The position numbers and the translations under genes are program-made. From contig NZ_AXAS01000068.1 of NCBI RefSeq assembly GCF_000472925.1, positions 1-40,766 of the forward strand: a DNA stretch of 40,766 bases, written 5' to 3'. The notes beneath the pieces are model-generated. The model was not told the DNA's origin. It did not search any database and worked only from the letters and a program-made list of their open reading frames with translations. The stretch is from Bradyrhizobium sp. Ec3.3 (lineage in GTDB: Bacteria; Pseudomonadota; Alphaproteobacteria; Rhizobiales; Xanthobacteraceae). Positions 39,722 to 40,766 of the stretch are shown piece after piece (the first letter of the stretch is position 1; every line of letters starts with the position of its first letter).

Positions 39722-39751
39722 TATGGTTAGTGAAAAGTAATATTAACCATA
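39722..39751. promoter_or_regulatory. AT-rich dyad upstream of lafA
   Basis: TATGGTTA and TAACCATA are perfect eight-base complements separated by 14 bases (GTGAAAAGTAATAT). The stretch is strikingly AT-rich against the GC-rich background. It lies about 30 bases past the fliP stop and about 185 bases upstream of the lafA start, a good place for an activator site or promoter. No U-run follows, so it is less likely a terminator. The binding protein (VisNR, Rem or LafR type) is a guess. Confidence 0.5.
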
Positions 39752-39872
39752 TGATATTGCTACGAAATTCAAGCTGCCCTTAATCTGGAAGCAAGATTCG
39801 ACGTGCTAGCAATGCGTCACGGCGGGTTGGACCCCACCCACATCAGTCCAAAGGCATGATGCCGCCCCTCCG

Positions 39873-39931
39873 TACCGGTGAAAGCCCGGTATGTCCCCTG
39901 ATGAAAATGTAACGCGTACATAAAGGGACAT
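39873..39931 (+). promoter_or_regulatory. Structured 5' leader of lafA covering the ribosome-binding site
   Basis: Three inverted repeats stack before the start codon: TACCGG/CCGGTA (39873-39878, 39886-39891); ATGTCCC/GGGACAT (39891-39897, 39925-39931); and, inside the second, ATGTA/TACAT (39907-39911, 39917-39921). The right arm GGGACAT overlaps the lafA Shine-Dalgarno (AAGGGAC) seven to twelve bases before ATG 39937. In RNA the site would be hidden when the hairpin forms. This suggests post-transcriptional control, for example by an FlbT-type regulator, which acts on flagellin leaders in related bacteria. Control here is inference. Confidence 0.6.
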
Positions 39932-39936
39932 TCGCA

Positions 39937-40766
39937 ATGTCGAGCCTGCTTACGAACTCTTCCGCCATGACCGCGCTCCAGACCCTGCGGTCTGTGAGCT
40001 CGCAACTCTCTACCACGCAGACCCGGATCTCCACCGGCCAGCGCGTGGCCACCGCTTCGGACAACGCCGCCTACTGGTCGATCGCGACTTCGATGCGTGC
40101 CGACAACGCTGCGCTCTCGGCCGTCTCCGACTCGCTCGGTCTGTCGGCCGCGACCGTCGATACCGAATATACCGCTCTGAACTCGGTCATCGGCGACAGC
40201 AACTCCGGCCTGACCAAGCTCCAGTCGCTGCTGGTCGAAGCCAAGACCGCCGGTATTGACCGCACCAAGATCCAGGCGGACATCACCCAGATCCAGCAGC
40301 AGATGCAGAGCACCGCCAATGCGGCGACCTTCAACGGAATTAACTGGCTGAGCATCAACACGGGCAGCGGATCCACGGCCACGCCGGCGACCTTCAACCT
40401 CGTGTCGTCTTACTCTCGTGTCGGCAACACGCCCACCACCGGTTCCATCACCGTGACGACCGCCAACTACGCGCTCTTCACCACCGGCGGCGCAAGTCCG
40501 ACCGGCATTCTCGACGCGCAGACCTCGAGTGTGTCGGTCGCCAACATGACCATCGGCACGCTGACCGATGCGGCGACCGACCAGGCCACGCTCGATGGCT
40601 ACATCGCGCAGGTCACCGCTGCGATCAACTCGGTGGCCTCGGCCGCCGCCAATCTCGGTGCCGTCAAGAACCGCATCTCGACCAACACGGACTTCGTGAA
40701 GTCGCTGATGGACTCCGTGGATCGCGGTGTCGGCCAGCTCGTCGACGCCGACATGAACGCGGAATC
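39937..40766 (+). CDS. lafA: Flagellin, lateral/rhizobial type, 3' end outside window
   Basis: At least 276 residues of flagellin, running off the right edge. The N-terminal D0/D1 helices are canonical: MSSLLTNSSAMTALQTLRSVSSQLSTTQTRISTGQRVATASDNAAYWSIATSMRADN, then LQSLLVEAKTAGIDRTKIQADITQIQQQMQSTANAATFNGINWL. A short variable middle follows (residues ~150-200, Ser/Thr-rich: TATPATFNLVSSYSR...). The C-terminal D1 helix begins with NSVASAAANLGAVKNRISTNTDFVKSLMDSVDRGVGQLVDADMN. The short middle predicts a protein of about 310-330 residues, like lateral LafA of Bradyrhizobium rather than the larger subpolar flagellin. It follows fliP, as the flagellins do in rhizobial loci. AAAGGGAC precedes the start and is embedded in a leader hairpin. 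Confidence 0.95.
   Translation, partial: MSSLLTNSSAMTALQTLRSVSSQLSTTQTRISTGQRVATASDNAAYWSIATSMRADNAALSAVSDSLGLSAATVDTEYTALNSVIGDSNSGLTKLQSLLVEAKTAGIDRTKIQADITQIQQQMQSTANAATFNGINWLSINTGSGSTATPATFNLVSSYSRVGNTPTTGSITVTTANYALFTTGGASPTGILDAQTSSVSVANMTIGTLTDAATDQATLDGYIAQVTAAINSVASAAANLGAVKNRISTNTDFVKSLMDSVDRGVGQLVDADMNAE

Overview
The window reads as chromosomal DNA of a Bradyrhizobium-like alphaproteobacterium. It is GC-rich with strong GC3 codon bias. It carries the hairpin repeats (GTAGGATGGGT... and GTAGCCCGG...) that I associate with Bradyrhizobium intergenic DNA, and a rhizobial-type lateral flagellar locus ending in a lafA-type flagellin. The genus assignment is an inference from gene style and order, not from a search.

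Region 1 (1-11.7 kb) starts with the 3' end of an acetyl-CoA synthetase gene and a stand-alone adenylate kinase. It then holds a sugar or sugar-acid catabolic locus: a DapA-family aldolase/lyase, an unassigned TIM-barrel-like protein, a RidA-family protein, a lactonase-type amidohydrolase and a complete ribose-type ABC importer (binding protein, double ATPase, two permeases). The locus is partly decayed. Remnants of an FMN-dependent hydroxyacid dehydrogenase and of a beta-propeller lactonase lie fused behind the DapA-like gene. A broken IclR-family regulator lies divergent to the importer, with a near-perfect operator-like palindrome still between them. A LysR regulator follows.

Region 2 (11.7-25.5 kb) is a mosaic of ordinary accessory genes. 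It contains a Tat-exported family 5 solute-binding protein, a biotin sulfoxide reductase-like molybdoenzyme, a Tat-exported class V aminotransferase, a class III adenylate cyclase, a four-gene polyamine-type ABC importer and a MarR regulator with a cysteine-rich tail. Palindromic repeats sit in several gaps. A gap of about 710 bp before the flagellar genes has no gene I can support but holds two clear dyads.

Region 3 (25.5-40.8 kb) is a flagellar locus. One arm runs left (DUF1217-type protein, flgF, fliI). The divergent arm runs right: motA, fliM, a small membrane coiled-coil protein, fliN, fliG, flhB, flgB, flgC, fliE, flgG, flgA, flgI, motE, flgH, fliL, fliP, then a lafA-type flagellin cut by the window end. 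Most neighbours touch or overlap, so the right arm is probably one or a few operons. These genes supply the switch (FliM/N/G), stator (MotA, MotE for stator maturation), export apparatus (FlhB, FliP, FliI), rod and rings (FlgB/C/F/G, FliE, FlgH, FlgI, FlgA) and filament. The motA leader and the lafA leader both contain RNA-hairpin potential; in lafA the hairpin covers the ribosome-binding site.

I found no tRNA, rRNA, CRISPR array or insertion sequence, and no convincing wholly new multi-gene system. The most interesting items are the lafA and motA leader structures, the orphaned operator with its decayed regulator, the shared operator half-site at 13.5 kb, the Cys-tailed MarR protein and the secreted PLP enzyme.
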